NCBI GenBank assembly: GCA_004565275.1
Contig: SDOX01000011.1
Coordinates: 25,116-89,115, forward strand
From: Nannochloropsis salina CCMP1776
Lineage: Eukaryota > Sar > Eustigmatophyceae > Eustigmatales > Monodopsidaceae
Direction: 5' to 3'
Length of the DNA: 64,000 bases
Made by a program: the position numbers and the translations under genes. Below the pieces are notes generated by a model. It was not told where the DNA came from. It saw only the letters and a program-made list of their open reading frames with translations, and searched no databases. Numbering within the stretch: position 1 is the stretch's first letter; each line of letters begins with the position of its first letter. Positions 10,473 through 22,178 of the stretch are shown one piece after another.

Positions 10473-11695
10473 TCTGTATCGTGTAAATACGTCAAGGGGT
10501 GGTATTGACCGCCCTTGCAGGCCTCTGCGTGCGCACCCGTCTCTAGAACCTCGAGCTGGTTTATTGTGTGTATGATGAAGATACGTTACTATGACGCAAG
10601 GATTTCATTTTGCTAAAGAGAAACAGGAGCAACTGTCACATGCACTGACCAGATTCATCGTTAGGATCCGTCTGCTTACCTCATCGCGCAGCTCGAACCA
10701 TTTGTTTTTGAAATATTCGCATGCCTCTTTATGAGTATTGATACATGACCAAGGCTTTTGACAGACCGTGAAATGCACGCTCTTCACTGAAGGAAACAGG
10801 CTAGCGTTTTTGCACTGCGGTTGATCAAACATGGTGTTGTACTTGCAGTGGTCCAATTGCAACGACAATTCTGGATCAGAAAGGCTCAGAAAGTAGTACG
10901 GCAGCAATCCTGGGAATGAAAGAATGATCCAAGTCAAAACAAAGCTTCCGTCTCTCTCCATCCCCATGCGCCTGTACGCACACATCCTTGTAACCATCAC
11001 GAACCTTGAATAGTCATGCCGCCATAGCCCCATCCAATGCCCTCCCCACCCCACCCTGAGCCCTGCCGGAAATCGCCGATCTTAACAGTGTCCACCAGCC
11101 GCTCAAACTCCGTCACGTTGGGACGGAGCAATAAGAAACCCCCTTGCACCATGCAAGCATTCAATCTTTTGTTCGTCATGCCGTAGTCACATGTATACAT
11201 AAAGATCTTGTCCTCCTTGTCAAAAAGCCCATCCATGGGCTGCAGAAGCATCGAGTCCATATCCAAGTGTACTACCCGATGATAGTCTGTCAGTGTCCAC
11301 GCGTACAGCTTCAAAAGCTCCGTCGCCCCACAGCAGCCATTTTTCGCTATGTGTTCCCGCAAGAAGGTGCCCTGGATATCGGAGATATCCACAGGAATAT
11401 CCCGCTCTATCACACTGTTACATTCGGATCAAAAGAGGAGGATCGTTAGTAGCTTACATCTCTGTAGAATGGCTCTCTATTCTGGATGCAACGCGTCCTG
11501 AGCTTCCGATCAAAATACCATACTTACTTCCAGCCCGACCGACGGAGTGCCGCACGCGAGGTAGTGACGTTTGGATGCACTATAGCGATTAAATCCACGC
11601 CGTATTTTGAGGTTGCGGAGGCCTTTCGAATGCCATGGGCCAGAACTGCGGCGCCGTCTGAGTGGGTACCATCCGCTGTCACCGAGATTACGTAA
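10473..11695. repeat. Segmental duplication, copy B (pair with 8075-9297)
   Basis: This is the second member of the 1.22 kb direct repeat. The left edge falls in ctgtatc-tgtaaatacgtc and the right edge in gattacgta within exon 1. Introns are conserved as well as exons, so the copy was made at the DNA level or has been homogenised by gene conversion. Confidence 0.95.
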
Positions 11696-11940
11696 GCGAC
11701 AGTTTTACGCTCGTATTTCTTTATTCCGAAAAGATTGAAAGAATTGTCGTAGGAGAATCGCGGGGATGAAGACAATGCTCTTGCTCCAGAGTCTCGATCA
11801 ATCTGCCAGGTGACGCTCCGCATGAACAAAAAACAGACACATATCAGGAGCAACCCTATGATCCTGAACCAACTCCGCTGCCGTTGGCTGGATGAGACAA
11901 TTCGTTGATGCACATTACCATCGGTTGTACCCCTGAACAT
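10589..11940 (-). CDS. GT8-like glycosyltransferase, type II membrane protein (copy B)
   Basis: The predicted exons are 11528-11940, 11005-11414, 10680-10909 and 10589-10612 (358 residues), at the same phases as copy A. From AYVISVTADG onward the protein differs from copy A at only two residues: MDGLFD instead of MDELFD, and Asn instead of His at the first splice junction. The N-terminal 85 or so residues are unrelated to copy A. The start is MFRGTTDGNVHQRIV, followed by an anchor SWFRIIGLLLICVCFLFM and a different luminal stem. Catalytic DxD (DMDS) and HFTVCQKPWSC motifs are intact. The two genes would place one catalytic domain behind two different Golgi anchors. The frame stays open upstream of 11940, so a longer N-terminus is possible. 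Confidence 0.82.
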
Positions 11941-12504
11941 GACGGCTGGCGGTCTGTGTATATTTGGTAGAGGGCGGGAGGTCGAACACTTGCTCTTCTG
12001 GTGATATGCCTTGCCAACATGGGAACCACCTGTCCTACTGTCCCCATAAGCCCCCTGCAGGAATCCCAACAAGAGCGTGTGATTGACTTGATGACTTTCA
12101 AGCAGTATGCAGCAAGGAGCACGTCTTTTCCTCGCCATAGATCCGTGGCACTTTTCGTTGCCTCCGATGTTCGTCGCCCCGTACTAAGTAAGCGATCGTG
12201 GGCATGGACGGACCTTCGGCATCGGCCCATATCGTGTCGGCCCATGTGCCTCGATGCAAGGGCTCGCACACAAGATCGGGCAGTCCGGCATCTGCTTTGG
12301 TGCTTTCCCTACGATTGTGGATAAAAGCAGGAAAAGACGGGCACCAAAGTTTCAGAGCAGGAGCAAGTACGTGGCAAATACCTTAGTTCCGAGTATCTTT
12401 ATGGTATTATCTTAGAGACTTGTTTCCCCTAAACCGATTCCGCCTAAACTACTCCATCTGAAAACTATATTATATTGTTGCTTCATACTTTGCGCAACCT
12501 ATCT

Positions 12505-15500
12505 TTAGACACTAAAGGAAGTAGCTGATGGGATCCCATAGGGCCCCACAGCAACCCCCATATCAATCTGCTTCTTGTCTTTCGGTCGTATGGTCGCCTC
12601 CTCCACCCTGTGCTCGTCTCGACACGCTAATCCTGCCAAGGCACGACAGGTGGCTGCAACACAGTCACGAATGGTTTCAGATTCTACTGTTGCCGGGTCG
12701 ATTGCATCATATTCCCCTCCATCCACTGCTTCCTCGTGGTCTTGCAAGTAGCGGCTGATGCCCGCAGACGAGGCAGCTCTGGCGGACCGCGTATTTGGAG
12801 GACGACAGCAATAACCGCCTTCCATCACCGCTACTAGCCGACCCATACTGTGCCGATTGGCAAGATTCACCACCCGAGAGACGATGTCAAAGTAATCGTC
12901 ACTGCTCAGGCGGCCTATGGGGGCGACAGTGTTTTTCCCTCCCCCGACGAATTCTTTGCTACCTATAGGATCATTCCAATGGGCATCATGGCCTGCCGAC
13001 AAGAGAATTAATTCCGGCCCGAAGGCGTCCACGGCTTCGTCTACTTTACACCAGACTTTGCGGTATTTGTGTGGAGTCAAAGGGGGGGATAAGGGAAGGT
13101 TCACAACTCGCGGCCATCGAGCCCGGGAAGCTTCGCCCGTGTAGGGGAAGATGCCTGCAGCATGCACGGAGATGAACTGGAAGGCAGTGTTCCGGTGCAA
13201 ACTCAAAATCTCTTCCGTCCCATTGCCATGATGCAGGTCAATGTCGACCACCGAAACCCTGGACAGTCCCCACCGTTCCACGGCATGTAAGGCGGCTCCA
13301 GCCACATAATTCAGGAAACAGAAACCCCAACCCACGTCCTGAGCCTTTTCATCAGCGTCGCAGTTCAGAATAGGCTTGCCGTTCCGACCTACATGATGCC
13401 CAGGCGGGCGGCAGGCGACAAAGGCGTTACCCGCCCGACCTTGAATCACCGCGTCGACTGCTTGCAGGGTTCCGGCAAAACCTACACTCGCCGCCACAAA
13501 ACTCTCCTTGTTCCCAAAGGTGTCTCCGTCCACTTCTTCCTTCTCTTTCTCACCGCCGCTGGCAGCCTTTCGAGGGGACTGTGTGATCAAAAATGGGTGA
13601 TGGTACAGATGGCCAGGGGCACATTCGCCCAGCCCCACGCCCAGCAAAGGAGCCGAGGAGTAAGAGTCGGTCGCAGTAGATCGAAGAAGAGGACGGGAAG
13701 AGGATGAAGCGTCAGCATTTGAACCAACGCTGCCGTTTTTGTGTTTGTTCAACCAGGCTTGCACACGCACAGTAGCAGCCGCGACACGGGGAGGCGCCGA
13801 GAGCCGCGTAATATCCGAACCGGCGGCTTCGCAACGGATTCGAATGCCGTCCAAATGGGCCGCCGTATGCACACGCAAGATTTCGTCCCTGTATCCTTCC
13901 TGAGGTCCGCGCCAGAGGGGGAAATAGTCCGCTGTAATCTCTGTCTGGAGTGCAAAGGCTTCTGGATTACTTTGCATAAGCTGCCGCATGGCCGCCGCAG
14001 CGTGCAAAAATCGTTGCGGCTGCTCCACATGGGCCTCGGGCACCTTGTGATTGGCGCAGCGTATATCGTACAACAATAGGGTCTTCTTTTTGCCCCCCCG
14101 ACCAAGATCACCGTGCCTGAGGAGTTGACACCGCAAGGCTCCCCACTGCACGATACAAAGCCGGACAGCATCGTCAAGCTGGGCATCGTGGGCGAGGGCA
14201 AGGCTTCCCACATTTTCCAAGCGCTCTACCAGGGGAGTAAGCCGTTCTGCCAACCACGCTTTCTCCTCCAAGCTACCATTGGAGGCTTCAATCGGCCCAG
14301 GCGTGACGCGTGCGTCTTGGTTTCCGAGCAATGGCTCTAGGCCATGAGACGTGCGCTCGTCCAGAGCAAGAGCTTCCCTGAGCTTGTGCTCGTAAGATGC
14401 CACTGTCTGACGCATCATGAGCTTTCCTGTGGATGAAACGAGGTTCGACAATAGCTCTTTCATCTGCATCAGGTCCGCTTCTAGATTCGCCGTGTGGTGT
14501 TTGGCATGGTCCTTGGTCTCACCATGCACACAGCCTTTCTCCACACCGATCGTCGGTCCCCCTCCATCATTTGTTTGATTATCTTTAAAAGATTTCCTCT
14601 GCACCTGTGCGGCTTCCTCTTCCTTCTGCGCTAGCACCAAAATCATGACGTCGCGGGCCGCTGCGCCTTGCTCAAAAGCCACTAATCCGGCATAAGCCTC
14701 CGTTCCTATGTCCACAAGCGCCCGCCGAAAGTCCGCTTTGATCTTCTCCATTTCGTTCCGCTTCGCTTTCCTGACTTTCAAGCCAAGAACTTGAATTTCC
14801 TCCATGGCGTGACGCACCACCTGATGGGCGAAGGTCAGGTCTCGATCCACGTCCAATTCTTTGGCCTCACAACGTGCCAGCAACTGGGGCAGGACCACAC
14901 TTTCCACTGCCTTGACTGAAACAGGCTCTTCCGTCCAGCACGCAGGCACGTTGGTGGCCAGGGAGGAAGCCTGGGACCGCAGCGTGCTCCAGGCACACCG
15001 GAAGGAGGAGACGGCTGCGTCCAAGTTTGGCGGCTCTTCCACACAGGGCAACGGTATAGAACGCGGCGGCGAGAGCACGGGTGATGGTGGGGGGCGGGCC
15101 GCAACACTACGATGGGTCCGACGTTCTCTCCCTTTGCGTGCTTTCGTGCCATGCGTGGAGGGCGTTTGCACGGACGAGGATAGGAGGGAACCGGAACAAC
15201 TGCCCATTTTCTGGCATGCTTGATCCAAGCTTGCTGCTGGTGATGGCAAAAAAATGGGAGCAGAGGCTGTCAAGACGTCCATGTGCTTGGTTTCTGTGGC
15301 TTGCGAAGACATGTAAGCATCCTCCATGTCGGCAATACGATCCGTATCCAGGCTGGCCGGATGCTCCTGGAACTTGCGTTTCCCTACACACGGCCCCTCC
15401 TCCGCCCGCATGGCCCCGTGCTGGACAGGCAAGGGATGAGGGAGGGCGTACTCGACGCGATGCTTCAAGTAATGCAGGGCCATACCCAGAATCTTTGGTG

Positions 15501-16557
15501 CAGTGCAATCTTGCTGGGATGCGAAGCATTGGTCGCAGTCGCGAAGACCTGGGAAGTCTTGGGAATACACCCTTTCGTGTGCCGCATCTTCTACAGAACA
15601 AGCCTCCCAGGGGTTGTTCAATTGCCCGGCAATAAAAGCCGTCACACGTGCTTCGTTGCGAACGGGACGTTCGACCGAAACGTCCTCCCGGCCCAAGCGT
15701 GCAAACGCTTGGGCATACAAGAGGCCTGCCACGAATTCGAGCCCCAATTGCGTCGTCCTCAAGGGCTGACCTAGCGTCACACCTGCCTGCAGCTTTTCTC
15801 CGCCGTTGAACCAAAGATCCACCATGTAATCGAGCTCCTCGAGCGTCACTCGCCGACACGCATCTTGCTTGACGGAGGTCAGGACATGATGCCCACCTAC
15901 GCACAAAAACACGAGCACCACCATTTGCTCCTCCTTCCTTCCCCGCATACCGTGCTTTTTTCGGAATTCCAGCGCCTCTTGCTCGGTAGCCACACGGGCA
16001 GGCCAAAAAGTCTTGAATTTGGCCTTTTCGAATGGGGCGGGGCCCATCACGACACAGTCCGACGCCCTGTCGGGAACTGTTTATGGCGACGATACGCGTC
16101 ATACACACCGTCGCGATGGAAAATAAGACAAGGTGCGAAACACGAACCTGGGGTCATGCAGTTTTGAGAAGGTCGCCCTGGTCGCTTCTCTTTGGCATCG
16201 AAGTAGGCGATCATGCGCTTGGTCACAAAAGTCAGGTAGTCCTCTTTGGATTTGAAGTACTCGCGTCCTTCCTCGATAGGCAAAGCCAAGATGCGCTTGC
16301 GCTCGCCTTCCGGTGTATAAAAAATGCCTGAACGGTGTACCACGATCGTAGATGAGCGATATAGTGCATGTTCGACGCGACCTCCCACACACACACGTAC
16401 AATTGCTTAGAGGATCTTTCCCCTTTTCGCGGTCTTTCCATCCCGCTTTCCGCATCGGACCGAATGTACTTCGGAGCCATGCCAAATCTGCCTTCCCCCC
16501 CGGCATGAGTGCATCGAGCCGAGCTTCCCATGGAATAAGCTCTGGAGAGGTATTCAT
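12505..16557 (-). CDS. Large histone deacetylase (class II-type, zinc-dependent)
   Basis: The predicted exons are 16401-16557, 16148-16327 and 12505-16076, giving about 1302 residues. The C-terminal 450 residues are a zinc-dependent deacetylase. They show RPPGHHV (tandem His), VVDIDLHHGNGTEEI (zinc-binding Asp and His), SAGHDAHWNDP (second zinc Asp) and MEGGYC (Gly-Gly-Tyr loop). The order and wording fit class II enzymes. The roughly 800-residue N-terminal part is unusual. It begins with two small modules (IFYTPEGERKR and a PWWP-like FKTFWPARV segment) and then has a long charged, partly coiled-coil region (MEKIKADFRRALVDIG and neighbours). This suggests a chromatin-binding platform fused to the deacetylase. 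Class II HDACs remove acetyl groups from lysines of histones or other proteins. The splice between exons 2 and 3 was chosen by phase among several AG sites. Confidence 0.85.
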
Positions 16558-17592
16558 GATCCTTATCAGCCCGGCAGTTGCTGTTTTTCACGGACAGGTT
16601 TGCAGCAAACGGAAGGTCATTTTGCGGAAAGATTCTTACTCCGTTCTTTCACGCCACGCATTTCCATTTTCCCCTGATATATTGGGAAAGGTTAAAAAGT
16701 AAATGTGTAATAGTACGATAACTCAAGTCCATGTATGTATGTGAAAAGACGTAACGAGATGGGGAGGTGTGGTGCGGGAGCTTGTTCACTTTACACGTCT
16801 ACGGTGATTCTTGGCCAGAGGTTCGCCAATTTCCTGCCAATTTAATGTATCAGATTATATTTATTGTCAAGGTGGCATTAAGGGGTGAAAAAAATGAAAA
16901 TTGGGCCGGTTAAAAGCTCAACAAAAGTGTGAGACGGTGGAAGAAACTGCGTATTTATGCGGTTTGCGCGTGGCGGTCTATGAAAGACGATAATTGCCAT
17001 CCAAACAAAAACTGTAAAAGACACCAGAGCAATGTCACCTGTCGTAATTTTTCAATCTCGGCCCTAAACGGACGGCCAAACCCGCGTGTACGTGGCGCAG
17101 GGTCTTAAAAGGCAGACGGGAAGGGATGCGAGAATCAGGACCATCCTCCATCGCCTTCCTCGGATTTCCGAGTTTGCGGCAAAGTCAAATTTAAGCCCCA
17201 AGGTTGCTTAAATTGCGATTCTTGCCTGTCGTAGCCAACGACAAGCGGAGCCCTCCCATGTCCAACGCATAAGAAAATCGAGACACGGCATTTTCTTGGA
17301 TACTTACAGCGTTTCTGGTTTCTGTCCGGGCCATGACTTGCTTGTATCTGTTTTAATATTGCGTTGCGTGCGATGACTTCGCATGATGCGGAGACCCCAT
17401 ACAGGCCCATGTACCTCCTAAACTTGGCGGTATCAACCCCATTTCCTGCTTCACCTTTCCCTTATCTTTACAACATATCCGGCAACATTTATAGACGTTA
17501 TCATCTTTACATCATTAACATAACCATATAGCCCGGTCTTGGCTTGACTCTTCAAGGCGTTCCATCACCGGGTCCGAAGCACCCATCTAGGC
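16558..17592. promoter_or_regulatory. Divergent intergenic region, HDAC / GT15-like gene
   Basis: About 1 kb separates the two opposed start codons. Several AT-rich stretches occur, but no coding segment, repeat or RNA was recognised. It should contain both promoters. Confidence 0.4.
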
Positions 17593-18840
17593 ATGGATGG
17601 TCTAACACACCGTGTTGGGGTTAAGCAGCCAGCTTTGGCCCCTGACTACACGTCGTCCTTTTCTGTGCCTTCCTTCTCGGTCATCCCATCCTTTGCCAAA
17701 AACTGGCTCTGGGGAAAGCGCCGGCGTCTGCTCTCATGGAGTCGGTCTAAGGCCTTTCAATCAGGCATCTTACTAGCCTTTTTGGGTACTCTGAGCTGGT
17801 GTATACTTTCGCCTGCTACCCCGCACGAAGAATCGCGCTTGGGTCCACCTATTTCTGCGAGTTACGTCGAATCGCTCCGTCAGGCCATGGGATGGGTACC
17901 TGTCAATCACTGGAGCCGTTTGCCGCATAAAAGATTGCTTGTCACCCAGTTTGCCTCGGCTTCCCACGCGGCCCAATTTCTGAGCACGTGGGAGAACCAC
18001 GAAAGCAAATTTATGAAAGTGCAACAGGATGCCTCCCTCCTACTTGCCTGCCCAGCCGCCGACAAAAGCAGACTCCTGCAAGAAGTGATCGAAAGGCAAA
18101 AGTGGCAGTATGTCGGGAGCTGGGAGCACGACCATCCTTTTGCACACGGGCCATTGCTCCAGTACCGCACCCCCAAGGAAGGCATCGACGTGTTCTTTCA
18201 GCCGATGAACCTGCATTTCCCCAAGTACTACAACGAGAGCCATCCGAAGCCCATTCCTACATGCGCGGGCGGGCGGCCTTTCAGCTGGCAGTATGCCCTC
18301 TACAGCGGCGCGGTTTTTGCGTACCAGCTGATTCATCTCCCCTTCTTGGCAAAGTACGACTATTTCATGAAGATCGACGGAGACTTGAGCTTTGGCCGCA
18401 CTTTTCCGTTCGATCTTGGCGCCGACATGGCTGCGCGCAAGTGCATCGTGGCCCATTCAGCCATCCATGGCTCCGTCGACTGTGAAGACCAGAATTTGGC
18501 CGCGCTGTTGGCCGCAGACAAAGCATTGGGATGGCCGGAGCCCAGAAGTCTGGCTTATTCCTGGTGCAACAAGAATGGAGAAGGGAGAAAGGGAGACCTG
18601 ATGTTCTTCGGAAATTTTCAAGCCTACAAAACGCAAGGTTTCTTGCTTTCTCCCCAGATTTTGAGCATTAGTCGATACATGTACGAGGAGTGGAAAGACG
18701 GCTACTACAAGCACCGGTGGGGGGACCAAGGCCCCTTCGTGATGTATGCCTGCCAGATGCTTGACGTGCCAGACCTGTCGGACGACGCGAGAATATGTAG
18801 TTATGCCAACTTTCGCGAAGATGGCTTGCTAAACCATTAA
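17593..18840 (+). CDS. GT15-like alpha-mannosyltransferase, type II membrane protein
   Basis: This is a single-exon gene of 415 residues. A basic stretch (KRRRLLSWSRSK) precedes a transmembrane anchor at about residues 57-74 (SGILLAFLGTLSWCILSP), the topology of Golgi enzymes. The luminal domain has YDYFMKIDGDLSF, in the place where GT15 (KRE2/MNT1) enzymes have their metal- and donor-binding acidic segment. FFGNFQAYKTQGF corresponds to the family's WSNFEI region. YYKHRWGDQGPFVMYACQML corresponds to the family's ERWGDAPVHSI. GT15 enzymes add alpha-1,2-mannose to glycoproteins in fungi. Similarity is clear in motif order but moderate in sequence, so the sugar specificity is open. No introns are needed, unlike most neighbours. 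Confidence 0.7.
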   Translation: MDGLTHRVGVKQPALAPDYTSSFSVPSFSVIPSFAKNWLWGKRRRLLSWSRSKAFQSGILLAFLGTLSWCILSPATPHEESRLGPPISASYVESLRQAMGWVPVNHWSRLPHKRLLVTQFASASHAAQFLSTWENHESKFMKVQQDASLLLACPAADKSRLLQEVIERQKWQYVGSWEHDHPFAHGPLLQYRTPKEGIDVFFQPMNLHFPKYYNESHPKPIPTCAGGRPFSWQYALYSGAVFAYQLIHLPFLAKYDYFMKIDGDLSFGRTFPFDLGADMAARKCIVAHSAIHGSVDCEDQNLAALLAADKALGWPEPRSLAYSWCNKNGEGRKGDLMFFGNFQAYKTQGFLLSPQILSISRYMYEEWKDGYYKHRWGDQGPFVMYACQMLDVPDLSDDARICSYANFREDGLLNH

Positions 18841-19702
18841 GATCAGTGTCAATTGAAAATAGGGGACGAACGAAAGAAACGTGGTCTTTGTCGCAGCGTA
18901 GATTAAACAATGAATTTTGGACATATACACTCCAATGAAATGTGAGCAATGGACCTTCTCACGCATACAATGACCTCAGAATATTATTCAATCCACTTCG
19001 ACTCAAAGAATCTTTCCTAATACACGCCAAACGTGACATTTTGCCGCCTTACAGTCCAATTTACCAAAGCCCTGGCGACGCCATGATCGTCACCATCACA
19101 ACCTTGCCATCCTTGCTATTCCAGATCTATGCCATCGCATCGTAGCAAGCCTTGAGGTCTAGCACCGGCAAGATAATAACACTTGTTGACCTCCTAGGTT
19201 CAGAGGAGGTAGTTGAAGTCTTACATGCATCCTCTCCCCGCGAGCCTAGAAATGAATGGATTTCAACCACCTCTGACTCACTTTCACACGCAAATTGACA
19301 TCGGACATCAAATCAGTTGTAATTGAGCACATTGACTCAATAGGCAGACTTCTTTCCGACTATCGGCTCTTTTTTCCATTGTGCCTCCCTCCAGTCCCTG
19401 ATGCTTTGCGGATGACGTGCCTTGAAAACCGGCATTGCCCAAAGGACAAAAAAGAGCAACTTAGCACTGGCACGCGACCATGAGGGTGAATGAATGACAC
19501 GTGTAGAAGATTTTTCTCATCTGTACATGTTTTCCAAACTTTTATGGCCCTACAGGGATGGAAGTTTTTCATCATTTCTCCGGCCGTGGCTGTCATCGCC
19601 GAGAAAGAGGCATCCGTTGTACACTCCACGTGCTAATTCTAGAAAACCATCCACAAATTCCAGGTCTATTACTCAAAGAAGCATCAGTGGGCCCTTCGAA
19701 GC
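18841..19702. other. Intergenic, no gene seen
   Basis: The 3' flank of the GT15-like gene and the promoter of GET3. Short ORFs on both strands show no motif. Confidence 0.45.
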
Positions 19703-21656
19703 ATGGCTTCTTCCTCTGCCGATGCAGCCGCTGTCGTGGCAAGGAATGACGGGATGGAAGAGGATGACTTCCCTGAAGCCTCCCTGCGCAACATTATCGA
19801 GTCGGACCTAAAATGGATCTTTGTGGGTGGGAAAGGTGGGGTAGGCAAGACCACAACTTCTTGTTGTCTGGCCATCCAGGTGAGAATGTTTAGGGGCTGG
19901 ATCTGAGAAAGCGGTCACGGGGGGCTAAGCCTCGCGGTGACGCAAAGGCCAGACAGCCTTCTCCGAGATCCTTGTAACGGAGTCGAGCACCACCGTTCGG
20001 GGTAGCACTAGAGGGGCAGAAGGCAATAATAAGTGTAAACGTGTGGGGACCGTGCATTCTTCCGATCTCTCAAATCTTTTTGTTGCGCCGTCGTGCACAC
20101 ACATTCTACCTCCTACCAGCTAGCCAAAGTCCGGGAAAGCGTCCTCATCATCTCCACCGATCCCGCACACAATCTGTCCGACGCATTTGGTCAAAAATTT
20201 GGAAAAGAGCCTGGGAAAGTGGACGGGTTTGAGAATCTGTTTGTGATGGAGATAGATCCTTCCTTTGACTGGGAGGAGATGAACGCGATGGTGGCGCGGT
20301 CAGGGTCCATCCCGGGGGCAGAGGGTGAGTGTTCCCCCGCATCTTCTTTTCAGTCCGTCTCCCTATTATTTTGCCCGTGACGCTTTGGTCGTACCTTTAA
20401 TATGCCTGTAGCGGCTGTTGCATGCGCCTCGCCACCCACCTATCAGTCCAAATCACTCCCTCTGTGTCTCCCTCCCTCCCTCCCTCCCTCCCTCCCTACT
20501 TTCCTACCTCCCTTTCTTTTTTTAACCCCTATAGGCGAAGGCGGAGGCTTGCAAAGTATGCTTCAAGAGCTTACTTCCTCCATCCCAGGTATCGACGAAA
20601 TAATTTCGTTCGCGGAGCTCATGAAGCAGGTCGAGCAGATGGATTACTCCACGGTCGTCTTCGATACCGCCCCCACGGGCCACACCCTCCGCCTGCTCTC
20701 TTTCCCCTCCACCCTGGAGGGTGCCTTTGGGAAAATCATGGCCTTGAAAAACAAATTTTCGGGCCTCATGTCTCAATTTGGAAGCATGATGGGCCAGGCC
20801 CCCGGGGCGGAAGACGCCTTGCTCGGCAAACTTGACCAGACCCGAGATACTATCGAGAAGGTGGGAAGGGCGGGGAGCACGTCTGTCCTGGCATAGAAGC
20901 TGTCAAGCTCGCAGGCCTCTACAATTTCCTCCAAAATATCCTGATGAACAGTCTCGCATGAATGTGCTTTGGTGGGAGACCGTTTCTTGGCCCCCCTGGC
21001 TGGACTGACCGCATTTGACTACTCCTTTGAGGACCTCTGAGACAGACTCACGACCTGGTTGCACGTGTGCCCCTGTTTCATACTAGGTCAACAAGCAATT
21101 TCGAGACCCGCTGGCGACAACTTTTGTTTGCGTTTGTATTGCCGAGTTCCTCTCCATCTACGAGACGGAAAGGCTTGTGCAGGAGCTTGCCAAGTTTGAG
21201 ATCGACACGCACAACATCGTCGTGAACCAGGTGCGAAGCCGTTTTTCATCTCATCGTAGTCTCATTCCGGGTGCTCGAAAAGATTAGGCGGAGCATCAGG
21301 GGGCGTGACGTGTCAAAAGAAGTCTGCCGTGTAGGCTCATCTTGTTTCCCCTCCTTTTCTTCCTCTCTTTCCTCTTCTTCTCTCACGTGCTTTAGGTCCT
21401 TTTCCCTGACAAGGACGCTACGGAGATGTCGGCCTGGCATGAGAAGACCAAAGCCACGCTTCCGGGAGAAGCAAACGAGATCATCAGTAAATTCTTGGCG
21501 CGAAAACGGATGCAAGATAAATACATCAATCAAGTATTCGACTTGTATGAGGACTTTCATGTTGTGCTGATGCCGTTGCTCGACCACGAAGTCAGAGGTG
21601 TGGAGAGCCTTCGGCGATTCAGCGAAGCTCTGCTCACCCCTCCCGAGAATGAGTAG
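19703..21656 (+). CDS. GET3: GET3/ArsA-type tail-anchored protein targeting ATPase, CxxC-less
   Basis: Five predicted exons (19703-19879, 20120-20324, 20535-20860, 21087-21230 and 21396-21656) encode 370 residues. The deviant P-loop is [12 protein letters not shown], switch I is [16 protein letters not shown] and switch II is [33 protein letters not shown] and [10 protein letters not shown] complete the family signature. GET3 is a cytosolic dimeric ATPase that carries tail-anchored membrane proteins to the ER receptor. The N-terminus ([20 protein letters not shown]) looks cytosolic, without an obvious transit peptide. The zinc-binding CxxC that bridges the dimer is missing: where relatives have CxxCxAR before KMQ-KY, this protein has [14 protein letters not shown]. 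Such loss is known in plastid GET3 paralogues of plants. The second intron contains a CCCT repeat used as a pyrimidine tract. Confidence 0.9.
20469..20497. repeat. (CCCT)n tract in GET3 intron 2
   Basis: Seven consecutive CCCT/TCCC units lie in the pyrimidine-rich part of the intron, about 40 bp before the TATAG 3' splice site at 20534. Confidence 0.9.
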
Positions 21657-22004
21657 GATGAGAGCAGAGATTACAGCCGCTTCAAGAAGGAACCAAAGCG
21701 GTGTCCAGAGGGATTGGAAGGGAAGGGAATATACCACTCTGGCACAGTACGCATATCGTGAATGACATACTCGTCGTTTAGAGAGCTAAAAGGTCATTCA
21801 TTTCCGGTCTTCTAGATGCTTGTACTTTTTCCTGTGTCAAGCTTCTCCCATCGGGAGCTCCTTTTTATCCCTCCCCGGCTAAAGGGGCAACCAACACATT
21901 CACCACCGCAAAATCTCTCTCCGCCCGAGTCAGTCCATATGCTCATAGGAACATCATCGGCCACAACTGCCTCCTTATCGATGGTCCGTCGACTGAGCAC
22001 GGCG

Positions 22005-22042
22005 ACCGTAAATCCTCCCCCTTACCGTAAATCCTCCCCCTT
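22005..22042. repeat. Two tandem 19-bp units
   Basis: The unit accgtaaatcctccccctt occurs twice without a spacer, in the convergent gap between GET3 and the RBR ligase gene. No function is evident. Confidence 0.85.
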
Positions 22043-22178
22043 TACACATTTCAGTCCCTCCACGCCTGTTCCAGGCCGTCTTCCTCCAATTTTAACGCGT
22101 CAATTTCCAAGCCAGCGCTATCTTCTTTCCAGGGCACGCCCCGCAGACACCATTACTTTACTCTTTTTCTTCCTCTTC

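Noticed and set aside
15107-16108. A 333-codon minus-strand ORF in another frame of the HDAC gene
   Set aside because: The overlapping frame leads without interruption into the catalytic HDAC domain and is phase-consistent with the upstream exons.
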